From NCBI RefSeq assembly GCF_002288925.2, contig NW_022098049.1, positions 4,418,757 through 4,482,756 of the forward strand: a DNA stretch of 64,000 bases. Direction: 5' to 3'. Source of the DNA: Delphinapterus leucas. Lineage: Eukaryota; Chordata; Mammalia; Artiodactyla; Monodontidae. Positions 35,417 through 46,389 of this stretch are shown one piece after another (position 1 is the stretch's first letter; every line of letters begins with the position of its first letter). Both the position numbers and the translations under genes were made by a program. The notes under the pieces were generated by a model. It searched no databases, had not been told where the DNA came from, and worked only from the letters and a program-made list of their open reading frames with translations.

Positions 35417-35478
35417 ATGCCTAGGGAGCCAGGAACCACCCAAACCCTGCAGGAAGGAACCGTTAATTGTATCATTAA
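35412..35478 (+). repeat. 67-bp direct repeat, right copy
   Basis: Starts right after the SINE poly(A). It has aaac where the left copy has atcc, and g for a in the ggaacc(a/g)tta block. Confidence 0.95.
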
Positions 35479-36935
35479 TAATACTTAGCATTGTCCCCAT
35501 ACTTTTCCAACCTAATTAATTCTGCTCCAAATCCTGGAAAACAAATGACCGGGTGTGTCGGAAACAAGCTTCTGTTTCTGAGTAGAGAAGCGTGTCCTCA
35601 GCAGTGATGGGGGGAAGGAAAAAGCTACATTACCACTTTCTAGGGTTAAGTTACTTAGGGCGGAGAGAGGACCTTGGGCACTGGTGGAAATCTTCCCTCC
35701 ACCCCTAAGACCCTCTTCAAACAGGAATAATCACCCAAGGGAACAAAAGTGCAAGGCTCACCCAGCCCTTGGATAAAGGACACACTGCCCAGAAATGGCA
35801 GATGTTGGTAAACTGGCACCATGGCCAGGTGGTAAAAGTTCATCCCCCTCTTTCCCCAGAACACAGAATCAAGCTCATGTGTCAGAGGACAAAACATGTA
35901 GTTAGCTGGTCAGTTCTGCTGCCCTTTAACTCAATGGAGACTTACTTTACAGACCATAATCTGGGGGTACCGAGAACCCAACCTGGTTCCCTCCCATCAC
36001 AGGTGTGCAGACTCCAGCACAAGAGACAGAAGAGGCAGATAAACAGAGAGAAAGCTACAATATAAAGAGAATCACTCAGACAAGGGGAGCACAAAGAACC
36101 TGGCCATGTGAGAGGTACGGAAAGGATTCCTGGAAGAGAATTCATTTGGGCTGTTCGGGAAGATGATTAAGAGACAACAAAACAAAGGCATGGAGAGATT
36201 GGTCAAGTGAGGACTGCTGTGAAGACGCTTAGAGTCAAGAGTACGCAAAGCACATTCAGGGACTTGAACGCAGGTCCACATGCCTGCGGGACTTAGGGAA
36301 CTGCAATTAGACAGCTGCTCGTGTCATTCCAAAGTGAAGAAAGGCTAGTGAGAAGACATGTAAATGGACAGACATGCATAACACAACGAGGAGGGCCCAG
36401 AGGAAGGAAAAAGGATTGAAGGAGGAGAGAGACTGCTTTTGCCTTTCAGGGAAGGATCAAATCAGTGGCAGGCTAACAGCTGAAGGTCCTTGGTTGATGA
36501 GGCCACAGGCAGAATTTCTCCTGCGTGTCCTTGCAGGAAGCTCACACACATAGACTACCATGCACTATCCTAGTTGCAGGAAGTCCATGGTCAGTGGACA
36601 CTCCATCCCTGTCCTGATGACATAATGATGAATAGTGAGATCACCCACCCAGAACCAAAGTTTGGAAGCATCTTGGACGGCCCTCCTTCTGCATCCTCCT
36701 ATCAATCACAAAGTCTAAATAATTCAATTGCCTAAATAACCATGTAACGATGAACCCTCTTCTTCATCCCTATTACTGCAAAGATATTCCAAACACCTCC
36801 TACATGGTCCCTGTCTCTTGTGTGACCCACTAAGGTTCAGACTCTTGTATGGCTCCAGCTGAACTTCCTCAAATATAAATCCGGCTCTGTTACTGTGCCA
36901 TTTACATGCCCTCCCTGATTCCCTTGAGTTACTAG
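35479..36935. other. No gene or recognised repeat
   Basis: Unique sequence with short frames only. Confidence 0.45.
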
Positions 36936-36939
36936 ATAA

Positions 36940-37063
36940 CGGTAATAATCGCTAACAGCAGCTGCTTCCTATGCATCAGGCATTGTTCTAAAGGGCTTTG
37001 CATACTTTAACTCAATAGCTCACAGCAACCATGCAAGGTAGGTGCCATCACTGTCCCCATTTG
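36940..37063 (-). repeat. MIR SINE, antisense, left half
   Basis: gcatcaggcattgttctaa, aaggtaggtgccatcac, and tgtccccattt. It resumes at about 37577. Confidence 0.7.
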
Positions 37064-37570
37064 TGCTGGTTATTTGTCTGGTAGCTGTCAGCTCCATTCC
37101 TGCCTTCCTATGACCTCCTTTATACTCCAGGGCATGTAGAAAGAAGCCTGCAAACTACTTTTCCCAGGCTCACTGGTCAGCTGCCTCCTGGTTGGGTTCT
37201 ATGTCAATGGGGAGGCACTGAGGAGAGACTGGAAAGCTGGAGGAAGGGAGAAGTTTGTTCATGCATTGTTCTGATTTTTTTCCCTTTCCTTCCCCAAGTG
37301 GTAGCAACATTAGGGGGAGTGTTGTTTCTGAACCACACAGCTACAGGGACCTCCTGATCAGTAACAGCAATAGCACCTCCCACACACCAGCAGCATGTGC
37401 AGGCTGGGCTCCTGCCCAAGGCTGATCAGCACTTCCTCACTTCCCATTCACTCTCTTCTCCCTTTTACTCCTCTTCCAAAATATTGTAACTAATTCCCTA
37501 CATTAAATCCCTCTCTGCTGGAATTATCTGTACGTCATTCTATTTTCTTGACTGGACACTGCTGGATACA
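37064..37570. mobile_element. LTR-like ancient element interrupting a MIR
   Basis: A unit with TG (37064) and CA (37570) ends. It includes aggaggcactgaggagag-type text of unclear homology and ends attaaatccctctctgc, then ttcttgactggacactgctg. The end blocks resemble those of the element at 54024-54436. I cannot name the family with certainty. Confidence 0.45.
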
Positions 37571-37571
37571 C

Positions 37572-37655
37572 TGTTTAAGGAATAAAGAAACTGAGGCACA
37601 GAGAGGTTAAGTAACTTACCCCAATTAAACAGCTAGGAAGTACCAGAAAACACAG
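37572..37655 (-). repeat. MIR SINE, antisense, right half
   Basis: ataaagaaactgaggcacag, then gttaagtaacttacccc, continuing the MIR that stops at 37063. Confidence 0.75.
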
Positions 37656-37659
37656 ATAA

Positions 37660-38855
37660 AAGAAAAAAAAAGATTCTAAATTAAGTCAAAGCTCCTTAAG
37701 CATGTCATTCAAAGTCCTTCAGAACTGTTTCCCTTTCTCCATCCACATCTCATAGACTACTTGGAGAATGACACCTTGTAGGGGAGTAATTGTTGTTGCT
37801 TAATGAATGAATAAGTGAATGAATGCATGCATGCCAAATGCATACATACCGTGCTTGTGTAAAACCCCAGCAGGATCTGTGACTGCAGGAGATGTTTGAT
37901 AGACCAGTGAGAGGGTATATAATAAACAAATGAATAAACTGCAATCACACAGCAAATCGACCTGAGAAGCTATTCCCTCCCTCTGTATTCTTTCCTTCCA
38001 GCCTCAGTATCAGAGCCTTGCTGCATCTGAGACACTGAATGTCCACCCGCCTTATACAGAGCCAGCATACAGTAAGTGCACATTTGTTAAATGAATGAAT
38101 GAATCAAGCAAAATTGTGCTCCATCCAGCCATAGCTCAATAATGTTAAAATTTCTATCAATAGTTTATCAAAATATAAACTTTTCCAGGAGCATGGTACA
38201 AAAGAAAACTATTACATTTTCCTAGAAACAAAACTCTCCAACATAGCAGCCTGCAAATAATTAGGCATTAATGTCTGTAACTTAAAAAGAAAAGCCACAG
38301 TTCATCTCAGGGGACATCCTGTATGAAAAAGGAAAAAACAATGAGTCATGGATTCTTACCTCCTATTTATAACCTGGATCCACAAATGATCTGTTGCTAA
38401 AGGAGAAGAAAGCTATTAATCTCCCAACTCAGGGAGCAATTTTATATTTTGAATAAAAACAAAATAAACAGCAGTAAGGAGAGAAATAAATCAGATATGC
38501 AGTAATTAGTTTGAAAGAGCCGGACACTCTCTTTGGAATTTAAGCCTCATCCATCAAATCAAATGTGCATCCGATCACACGGAGATTTTCCATTCCCTTT
38601 TCAGACAAAATTAGTCTGTTGATCTGAATAGTAAATTGACAGGACCCAGAAGGGAGGGCAGGAGTCACAGGATTATAGTTGAGGTGGGAGCAGACGCTTA
38701 ATGAAGTTTGGTGAAGCCCTGACTGCTGCACTTTTAACCTCCTGGCCTCTGTGATCCTTTATCCATTAAGATGCTGGTTTTCTACCTATGAAATCTTAGA
38801 AGACCCAGGATTTTTTAAAAAACGGCATCTAAGAGGGACCTTATTCATTTTCTAA
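37660..38855. other. Intergenic; short TGAA/TGCA runs
   Basis: tgaatgaatgcatgcatgcc near 37817 and aatgaatgaatgaa near 38087. No gene seen. Confidence 0.5.
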
Positions 38856-38859
38856 TCTA

Positions 38860-38965
38860 ACGTCCTTATTTTACAGATTTAGAAAGCTCAGCCAATGACC
38901 AAAACAGACTTGCTTGATTTGCACAAGATCGGCTGAAACTCCAGGACCGAAATCCTGGCTATGTG
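38860..38965 (-). repeat. MIR SINE, antisense
   Basis: tccttattttacagattta, then ggaccgaaatcctggct. Confidence 0.55.
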
Positions 38966-39519
38966 TTTCCCAGTCCTTTTCCACAAAGCTCTATAAAGAA
39001 AACAGCACCAAAAATCATAAAGTGGCTCCTTACTTAAGTCATTATGTTTTATTTAATGCAACACTTTCTGCATAAGAGCCCCCTTTATGCTAAATTATGG
39101 CAAAGGTGTGCTGCCCTTTCAATCTTCACTCACTATGTGTTTCCTCAATCATTTTTCCTTCCAATCAAAAACCCTCTGCAGATTCCTCTGACACTCATTT
39201 GCAACTTATTCTGACATCTAATTATTATATTTTCTATCCCCATTGTTTTGGAGTGTCCTACTAGAAGAATTTTTTCAGCAACGGTTTGGTAACATTCATT
39301 TGAGGCACAGCCATACTAAGTCTCTCCAGAAAAACTTACAAATCTCTGCACAGGATTTTTAAAAACATTGTGAATACAGCTCTGTGAACAGCTTGTCCCT
39401 TTCATCTCCTACCATCCCAGCTACTGTGAGTTTGGGTCTATATAGCCAAAGATTAATAGTAGTATCAGTGGAAAGAGCAGGGAAATGTAGAAAGATTAAG
39501 GATCTCACCCAAGCGTTGG

Positions 39520-39790
39520 TTTCTAATAATAACATAATAATTCAAAGCTGGCTAGAAGTTAAATGCCCATCAAGAATGGTTAAATGAATTATGGTTCATT
39601 CTTACAACAAAAAACTATTTAGCCATTTGAAATAACATAGAGAAAAATATGTATTAATATAGAAAGATGTTCAAGGTACACTGTTAACATGGGGAATGTG
39701 AGGATTTCTCAAATGGCACTTATCATATAAGCCTACTTTTTACAAAAAAAAAAAATGACAACAACAGATTTTTACTGAAAAAAGTATGAT
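39520..39790 (+). repeat. Ancient L1M/HAL1-type 3' fragment
   Basis: atgcccatcaagaatggtta, aattatggttcattcttac, and gatgttcaaggtacactgtt follow the end of an old L1 ORF2 and its 3' part. Confidence 0.6.
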
Positions 39791-39800
39791 ATTCCCAACT

Positions 39801-39837
<37 letters not shown>

Positions 39838-39846
39838 ATGTATATA
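39801..39846. repeat. (TA)n(TG)n microsatellite
   Basis: Six TA units followed by about eleven TG units, then tatgtatata. Confidence 0.9.
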
Positions 39847-39849
39847 ATG

Positions 39850-40428
39850 CTGTTATTTTTAAGTATAAAATAAAACTACCCAAGCAGTTGCCCTCCATGA
39901 TTAGAGTAACAATGTAAGAAATTATGCCTGAGCGTTCTCAGTGAATGTATAAACATTGGAGAAAAGAGGGAAGGACCTTGGTGGCCCCATCCTCACTTCT
40001 ACCACTCTCCTTTCTTTATTTTACACATCGACTTTTTGTTTCTATCCACGAGGTTCTGTTGGAACAAAAGTTCCCAAGGGCAGATACGTGCGTATGTTTT
40101 GCTCAGTTTCCTCTTTGGGTGACTGGGATAAGTCCTCCTCTGTGAAGAGTTTCTGGGTGTGGACAAAAGGAGGAACACAAACAGTTCTGTTTAATTATGT
40201 TTTGATGTATCACATGCTGTCCTAGGACTACCTTGTTTATTTGCCATCACAGCTCTGGGAAGCAGGGGTGATTTCCGCTCATTTGAAACCTGGGGAGTAG
40301 AGGCTAGCAGGGACCCGGCCGAGTTCTCGCACGGAGACAATGGTGGGGCTGAGAAAGGAGCCGAGAGCCGTGAGAACCGTGTCCTGTCCTCTGGCCAGCT
40401 CACAGCGTGTGGTTTACCAGTTTGGTTG
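39850..40428. other. No gene or recognised repeat
   Basis: Unique. Rather CpG-containing at 40310-40400 (ggacccggccgagttctcgc). Confidence 0.4.
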
Positions 40429-40429
40429 G

Positions 40430-40559
40430 TGTTACGGTTTGAACTGTGTCCCCTGACAAATTCATACATTGAAGTCCTTAATCTCGCAGTACTTCAGAAC
40501 ATAACGGTATTTGGAGATAGGGTCTTTACAGAGGTAATCAATATGAAGCCAGGTCGTTC
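40430..40559 (+). repeat. MLT1-like MaLR LTR, left half
   Basis: gttacggtttgaactgtgtc, atttggagatagggtcttta, and gccaggtcgttc. It stops at GTTC and resumes at 41934 with ATTCTG. Confidence 0.8.
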
Positions 40560-41053
40560 TGTAATAGGGAAAGGACTCGGCACACCTGCCCTTACCTTTA
40601 AAAAACTAGCAGGAGGGCTTCCCTGGTGGCGCAGTGGCTGAGAGTCCACCTGCCGACGCAGGGGACATGGGTTCATGCCCCGGTCCGGGAGGATCCCACA
40701 GGCCGCGCGGAGCAGCTGGGCCCGTGAGCCATGGCCGCTGGGCCTGCGCTTCCTGAGCCTGTGCTCCGCAACGGGAGAGGCCACAACAGTGAGAGGCCCG
40801 CGTACCGCAAAAAAAAAAAAAACTAGCGGGAAACCACGGGCTCAGGGCCCACGCGAACCGCAGCCACCTGCCGTCTAGGAGGGCAGCAGAAAGAACCAGC
40901 AAGAGCTCCGGCCTCTGAAGCTCAGATAAGGCGGGAAATCGCTCCGCCTCAGCGGCCAGGAGGGAGGGGCGGGGCGGATGGCAGTTCAAGGGCTGAATAA
41001 GGGTCAGCGCTCAAGACCTACGTGTCGCGAGATTTCCCTTTATGTTAGTAACA
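40560..41053 (+). mobile_element. LTR-like unit 1 of a composite insertion (contains a SINE)
   Basis: Begins TGTAATAGGGAAAGG directly after GTTC and ends GTTAGTAACA before ATTC. Without the SINE and one TSD copy it is about 280 bp. The right part (40830-41040) is GC- and CpG-rich with a GC-box-like aggggcggggcgg near 40966. No clear AATAAA. Homology not recognised. LTR nature is inferred from the ends it shares with unit 2. Confidence 0.45.
40614..40816 (+). mobile_element. Cetacean tRNA-derived SINE, short subtype
   Basis: agggcttccctggtggcgca head, tail after gcccgcgtaccgc. TSD aaaaaactagc(a/g)gg at 40600-40613 and 40817-40830. It inserted into LTR-like unit 1 and is therefore younger. Confidence 0.95.
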
Positions 41054-41572
41054 ATTCTTCCCCGCAGTCTGTTTCTCCTCAGAGTTGACATTCTTTAGGC
41101 TTCTGCTATCGTTAAAGAATGCAAGGAAAAGCATCAGGTGCTATGATAGAAAGGAACTGAGAGTGAAAAATCTTTCTGTCCTCCAAGAGCTCACAGTTTT
41201 AGGGCGGAAACAGAAGTGCAAACAAATAATTATAGCCCCCCGTCATCATTTAATGGTAGTAATTTTCTAAGGTCTTTGGGACATAGGGAAAGTGGCCTTT
41301 ACAGTGGCTTGGGAGCCAGGAGAGGGCTTCACAGATGCGCGTCGCTTTTGTTCCTGCTTCCGTAGGGAATAGAAGGGTGACTAGAATGTTGGCTAGATAG
41401 TGAATGGGGGAAGGGGCATTCCTGGCTGAGGGAGGGTAGGCAAAAGTACTGGAATTGTGAGAGACATGAGTCCAAGAGTGAGTGAGTCCAAGGAGTGTGG
41501 TGTCGACGTGTGAGGACGCGGGGAAGATGGCAAGAGAGAAGACTGGAGACTTAGCAGACATGAAGACCTTGT
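41054..41572. other. Non-LTR segment between the two LTR-like units
   Basis: Contains old-repeat-like text (ctccaagagctcacagtttt near 41182, gagccaggagagggcttc near 41310) reminiscent of antisense L2-type genomic DNA, not retroviral internal sequence. No coding frame. Confidence 0.4.
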
Positions 41573-41933
41573 GTAATAGGGAAGAACCGATCTGCCTCCA
41601 TATTAGATCTGTTCCTTTTTCACTTTAACCTTTGTGCTCTGTTGCCTATGCGTAGTCATGCTGGCTCTGACCTTGAAGAGCCCATTGACATATGTAGTCA
41701 GGTGCAAGAACAGAGGATTCTAACACCAAGAAGTTTGCAACAACTAACTACACCCTTCGCTCACCTTGCCTTTAAAAGGGCTTTGCTGAAACCCTTTGAG
41801 GAATTTGGGCTTTTCTGGGGTACAAGCCACCTGTCTCCTTGCATGGCCCTGCAATTAACCTTTCTCTGCTCCAAACTCTGAGCTTTTGGTATTGTTTGTC
41901 CTCATTGGGCACATGAACTTGTGTTCGGTAACA
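41573..41933 (+). mobile_element. ERV1-like LTR (unit 2 of the composite)
   Basis: Starts TGTAATAGGGAAGAACC and ends GTTCGGTAACA. A TATA-like tttaaaagg lies near 41772. A weakened poly(A) signal-like aattaa lies at about 41852, followed by the ctttctctgctccaaactc block that resembles the U5 of gammaretrovirus-like LTRs of cetartiodactyls. The right flank is ATTC. No gag, pol or env is present. Confidence 0.65.
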
Positions 41934-42245
41934 ATTCTGCTGGGCTCTAATCCAATATGACTCACATCCTTATAAAAAGGGGACATTTGGACCCGGGCAC
42001 GTACAGAGGGAAGACCGTGTGAAGACACAGGGAGAATGCCATGTAACCATGAAGACAATTATCCACAAGCCAAGGAGAGGCCTAGAACAGAGCCTTTCCT
42101 CACAACCCTCAGAAGGAACCAACTCTGCTGACACCTTGATTTTGGAGTCCCAAGCTCCAGAACTGTGAGACAATAAATTTCTGTTATTCAAGCCACCCAA
42201 TCTGGGACACTTCGTTATGGCAGCCATAGCAAATGAATACAAGTG
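41934..42245 (+). repeat. MLT1-like MaLR LTR, right half
   Basis: ctaatccaatatgactcac, acacagggagaatgccatg, acaccttgattttggag, gaactgtgagacaataaa, and gttatggcagccatagc complete the MLT1 begun at 40430. Confidence 0.85.
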
Positions 42246-42714
42246 GTCACCTAGTGAGCACACAAAACCTCAGTTTTGATGGTGGAAAGGGTGCCCTTGA
42301 GAATGGAGGAAAGTTTGGGGCCACTATATGGAAACAAAAGGCTTTAAGGAGTATAATGGGATAAAGGGAAGAAATGTCCAATAGGATAGAGGCCCCACAA
42401 AGCCCTGCTCCCTTTCTACCCATGCTGCCCATGCCAGCCCTGCTACCAGGAATAAAGCCAAATTATTCAGAATCATGTGTATGGGGGCCAGAAGTGCGTT
42501 ATTTAATTTTTTGGCAGCAGATGTACCTTTTTAATTTGGTTTTGTTTTAGGCTGAAATTACAATATTAAATCTTAATATTCAAACAGTAGCATGAGTTTA
42601 TTCCCTGAACGTCTGCTCACCTCTTCCTCCAGCATGTGCAGAATGGCAATAGGGAAGGGCCAAACACAGAAAGCTGGAAAGAGGGCTAGGCTAAGGCTGC
42701 TCATCCTGTCCACA

Positions 42715-42820
42715 CACCAGAGTAGTCATGTGACTTTGAACCCATCACTTCACTCCTCTGGAGTTCAGTTACTTCCTCTGCCAAATGATGGAGACGACCT
42801 AGGTGTTCCTTAAGGTTCCC
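42715..42820 (+). repeat. MIR fragment
   Basis: catgtgactttgaacccatc and ttacttcctctgccaaatga. Confidence 0.55.
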
Positions 42821-42824
42821 CTAT

Positions 42825-44045
42825 CTCAGAGGACTCACAAGTCTGTGTATCTCTAGAGACTAGAGAGCCAAACAGAGATCAACAACAGATGGCTGTGCAG
42901 GAATTGAGTTTTTATCTGTACCTTTGCCATTGTCAGAGCTGTGAGAGCCACACAAAGTGAGTATCTCCAAGTGTCGTTAGATGTATAGCCTGAGCAGGGT
43001 CTCTACAACAAAGAAAGGCTCACAATGCCTGTTCCTTGTCATCTTTTGTGAATGATAAGACATAAAACTTACATGTACGCTAAAAGTAAAAGACTTTCTG
43101 ACTGTAAAATCTTGGATTATTCATTGAAGCTCCTGTGATTGTGTAGGTCTGACTATCTGTGTATGTCTGTGTGTATGTGTGTGTGTGCCTCAGTTTCCCT
43201 GGTATCCCAAGCAGGTTCTCTGTTTTTCTTTGGTGTAATTAAACCTTGAAAAGCAGGTGCTTCAGGAATTCTCCACTCTAAGGGCTGCCTATTAATTTCT
43301 AGTATTGATGAGAGTAAAATTTGGTGTCACTTTACTTAGTATTTAGATCTTCTCTACAGCCCCCAGACTGAAAGTCTTTCTGCTACAACTTATAGGCTCA
43401 CCCTAATCCATTCAAGAGAAAACTTCACCCAAGAGGAATTCTTTGCCAAAACTTGGAATGAAATTGGGTAGAGTTGACTTATCTCTCTCCAGGCCCTCTT
43501 CTTGTTCACCCCCACCAGTCAAATCCTGCAGATTGCAAGAACACTTGAAGTCTTTCACTGAAAAGTCGGGTCATGCCAGAAGAGGATTGTGACATAGTGA
43601 GAGCAAATGATGACTTTCCAGCTAACTTGGGACTTTCCTGAAAAAAATGCTTCTATTCTTAGGCCTTAGAGAGGAGGGACACTCTTTGCCACATAATATA
43701 ACCTAATTGAGCGAGTGACATCCATCACCTTTGCCATATTCTGTTGGTTAGAAGCAAGTCACAGGTTTTTCCCACAGTAAAGAGGAGGGGATTATATAAA
43801 GGATAACTACTAAGGTGAGTTACCTTAGGGTGTTTCACCACACCATGCTTCTTATAATGATTTTGAACCCCTTCCCAACCCTAGTCTTCTGCTTTCTCCC
43901 TCCATAGCACAGAAGCAAAAATGGTTGACTGACCTGGTGGAATAAAGGAGGAGATGCATGGGCGCTGCTTGGCTTTTCTCTTCTTAGTTCAAAAACTACT
44001 GTATAACATCATTGATCTGGGAGTTTCTTAAGTGAGCAACGAAAT
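42825..44045. other. No gene or recognised repeat
   Basis: A short TG run at about 43158-43185. Otherwise unique. Confidence 0.45.
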
Positions 44046-44049
44046 GAAC

Positions 44050-44215
44050 AATAAAAATGATTACCACTTATATCTATTGATTACTTACGGTGTTCTATGC
44101 ACTGAACCAAACACTTATTATTCCATTAAGTATTGTAGGTCCCTATTATTAATCCCACTTGTAGATGAGAAAGTGAGGATTCAGAACTTGGCAAGATCTG
44201 TCTGACTCAAGACCA
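44050..44215 (-). repeat. MIR SINE, antisense
   Basis: gattacttacggtgttctat, then ccacttgtagatgagaaagt. Confidence 0.6.
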
Positions 44216-44244
44216 TCAATCCTTGGTATAGAATAATAAGCAAA

Positions 44245-44495
44245 AAACCTTGTGGAATGTTTAACATGTTCCAGGCAGTGTTCTGTGGGTTCTACATATA
44301 TTAACTAACTCATTTAATCTTCAAAACACTCCTATCAGGTAGGTACCACTACTGACCCCATTTTATATATGAAAAAACTGAGCTTCAGAGATGTTAACTT
44401 GCCTTAGATCATGCAGCTGGTGGTGGGCATAGCTGAAATTAACCCAGAAAGTATGTTCCCAGAATGTGTGTTTTTAATCTTTGTACTATCCTGGT
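44245..44495 (-). repeat. MIR SINE, antisense
   Basis: tgttccaggcagtgttctg, tcatttaatcttcaaaaca, and tttatatatgaaaaaactga. Second of two MIRs in the same direction. Confidence 0.75.
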
Positions 44496-44871
44496 GCTAC
44501 TGTCTTTAAGGAGGAAGAGTGGGTCTTAGTAGATCTACCCTCCCAAGAGCTATAGCACAATTGATAACTCATAGTAGGCCCTTGCTACTATGTGCTTTCT
44601 AAAGAAAGAGCACATGAGTAAAAGAATGAGCAAATGAATAAAATAAAAGAAACTTCATCAAGAATAACCTTCCATTTTAGAAGAAATGTACTTCAATTGA
44701 ATTATCTGGTCAAATGCAGACTCTAAGCCCTCTGAAATATTCTTTATGAAAGCAGTATTTCAGACTTTTAGTCCAAATAGAGAAGTATAATGACTAGAAT
44801 TCTAAGCTGTTAGTTCAAATACTAAGCTAACTGACTGAATATTTGATGATATTAAGTGATTATTGTTGTAT

Positions 44872-45362
44872 TAGTCTCCTATTGTTGCTATAACAAATTA
44901 CTACAAACTTAGTGACTTAAAACAACACAAATTAATTATAGTTCTGGAATTTGAAAGGGGTCTCATTGGGCTAAGATAAAAGAATCAGCAGGGCTGCCTT
45001 CTTTCTGGAGACTTTAGGGGAAAACCTCCCTCCTTGCCTTTTCCAGCTTTTATAGGTCACCTGTATTCCTTGGCTCAGGGACCTCTTCCTCCATCTTCAA
45101 GACCAGAAGCATCTGGCTGAGTCTTTCTTGTGCTGCTGTCTCTATGGTTCTCCCTCTCTACTTCCCTCTTCCCCTTTAAGGATCCTTGTGATTACATTGG
45201 GTTCTCCTCGATAATCCCAGATAACCCCCCTATTATAAATTCTGCCCATTAGCAACCATAATTCCATATGCAATGTTAATTCTCCACTGACATGTAACAT
45301 AGTCACAGGTTCAGGGGATCAGGGTGTGACCATCTTTGGGAACTATTATTCTGCCTGCTACA
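44872..45362 (-). repeat. MLT1-like MaLR LTR, antisense
   Basis: tgtattagtctcctattgtt, cttaaaacaacacaaatta, tccttgtgattacattggg, and ggaactattattctgcctgc form the MLT1 complement. The length fits a nearly whole LTR. Confidence 0.75.
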
Positions 45363-45593
45363 AACATTGGTTTCTGTTTTTGTTTGTGTTTTTGTTTTTG
45401 CAGGAGGAGGTGATCATTGCATTGTGGATATTACTATTTCTCAGTCCTTATCTTTCAAAGATACATATTGCACAACTTACAGATGAAAGGATAGGGTGCT
45501 TGAAATTTCCTTCAAAATAACATAAGAGAGGAAAGAAGATGGAGATAAATGAAACAAAACTGGCCATGAGCTGATCATTGTTGAAGCTGTGAG

Positions 45594-45731
45594 GTTTTTT
45601 TGGTGTTTGGTTTTTTTGGCCACACCGCACGACTGCGGGATCTTGGTTCCCTGACCAGGAAATAGGGATTGAACCCGGGCCACGGCAGTGAAAGCACCAA
45701 GCCCTAACCACTGGACCACCAGGGAATTCCC
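45594..45731 (-). mobile_element. tRNA-derived SINE, CHR-2-like subtype, antisense
   Basis: ggtttttttggccacaccgc tail side. On the minus strand the head is gggaattccctggtggtcca. TSD gaagctgtgag at 45583-45593 and 45732-45742. Confidence 0.93.
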
Positions 45732-45845
45732 GAAGCTGTGAGTTTGGTATGTAATGGTTCACTATGCTATTCTGCATACTTTTGAATACAGTTAAAATTT
45801 TTACAAATTAAAAAACAAAATAATTTGAAAGAGAGACCAGGAGAC

Positions 45846-46065
45846 CTTAGCATAAATTGAGCAATTCTGTGTGCCAGGCACTATGCTAAACGCCGCATTT
45901 ATATCATCTCATTTGGTCCTTAAAACAACCCTACGAGAAAAACATTAAGAGTCCCACTTACAAATAAGAAACCTGCTGCTTAAATGGTTGAATGACTTGC
46001 CCGATATACCAAAAACCAGGTGCTGAATCTAGGTGTCCTTTGATTTCAAAGCTCGTGTTTTTCAT
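45846..46065 (-). repeat. MIR SINE, antisense
   Basis: gtgtgccaggcactatgcta, tcatttggtccttaaaacaa, and gaatgacttgcccgatatac. Confidence 0.8.
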
Positions 46066-46187
46066 CACTATGTTATGCTAAACAGCAAGTATAGGTTAAG
46101 TAGCTATATAAGGCACTGGTAAAGTGGCAATATTTAGAAGATGCGATACTTTGTCTCAAGGAGATCAAGGCCTAGAAAATATGTTAA

Positions 46188-46385
46188 ATTGCAATTCTAG
46201 TCCTGGTTCAACCTCTGACAGAGGAGGAGAGACAAATTATCTCAACTCTCTAGACCTCGGGCTGTTTACCTATATAATGAGATCATGGAATCCAATCCAA
46301 TGACAGAGGACAGCAGGAAAGAGAAAATGAAATCAGTTATGTGAAAGCCATTATGAACGGTAAAGCACTTTATAAGTAAAAAGGA
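46188..46385 (+). repeat. MIR SINE
   Basis: ttctagtcctggttcaacct, tgtttacctatataatgaga, and ggtaaagcactttataagt. Confidence 0.6.
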
Positions 46386-46389
46386 CAAA

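Noticed and set aside
35125..35500. Frames of 116, 118 and 82 codons around the SINE at 35194
   Set aside because: They are translations of the SINE and its flanking repeat. The same peptide-like text recurs in the SINEs at 20005, 40494, 47856 and 61287.
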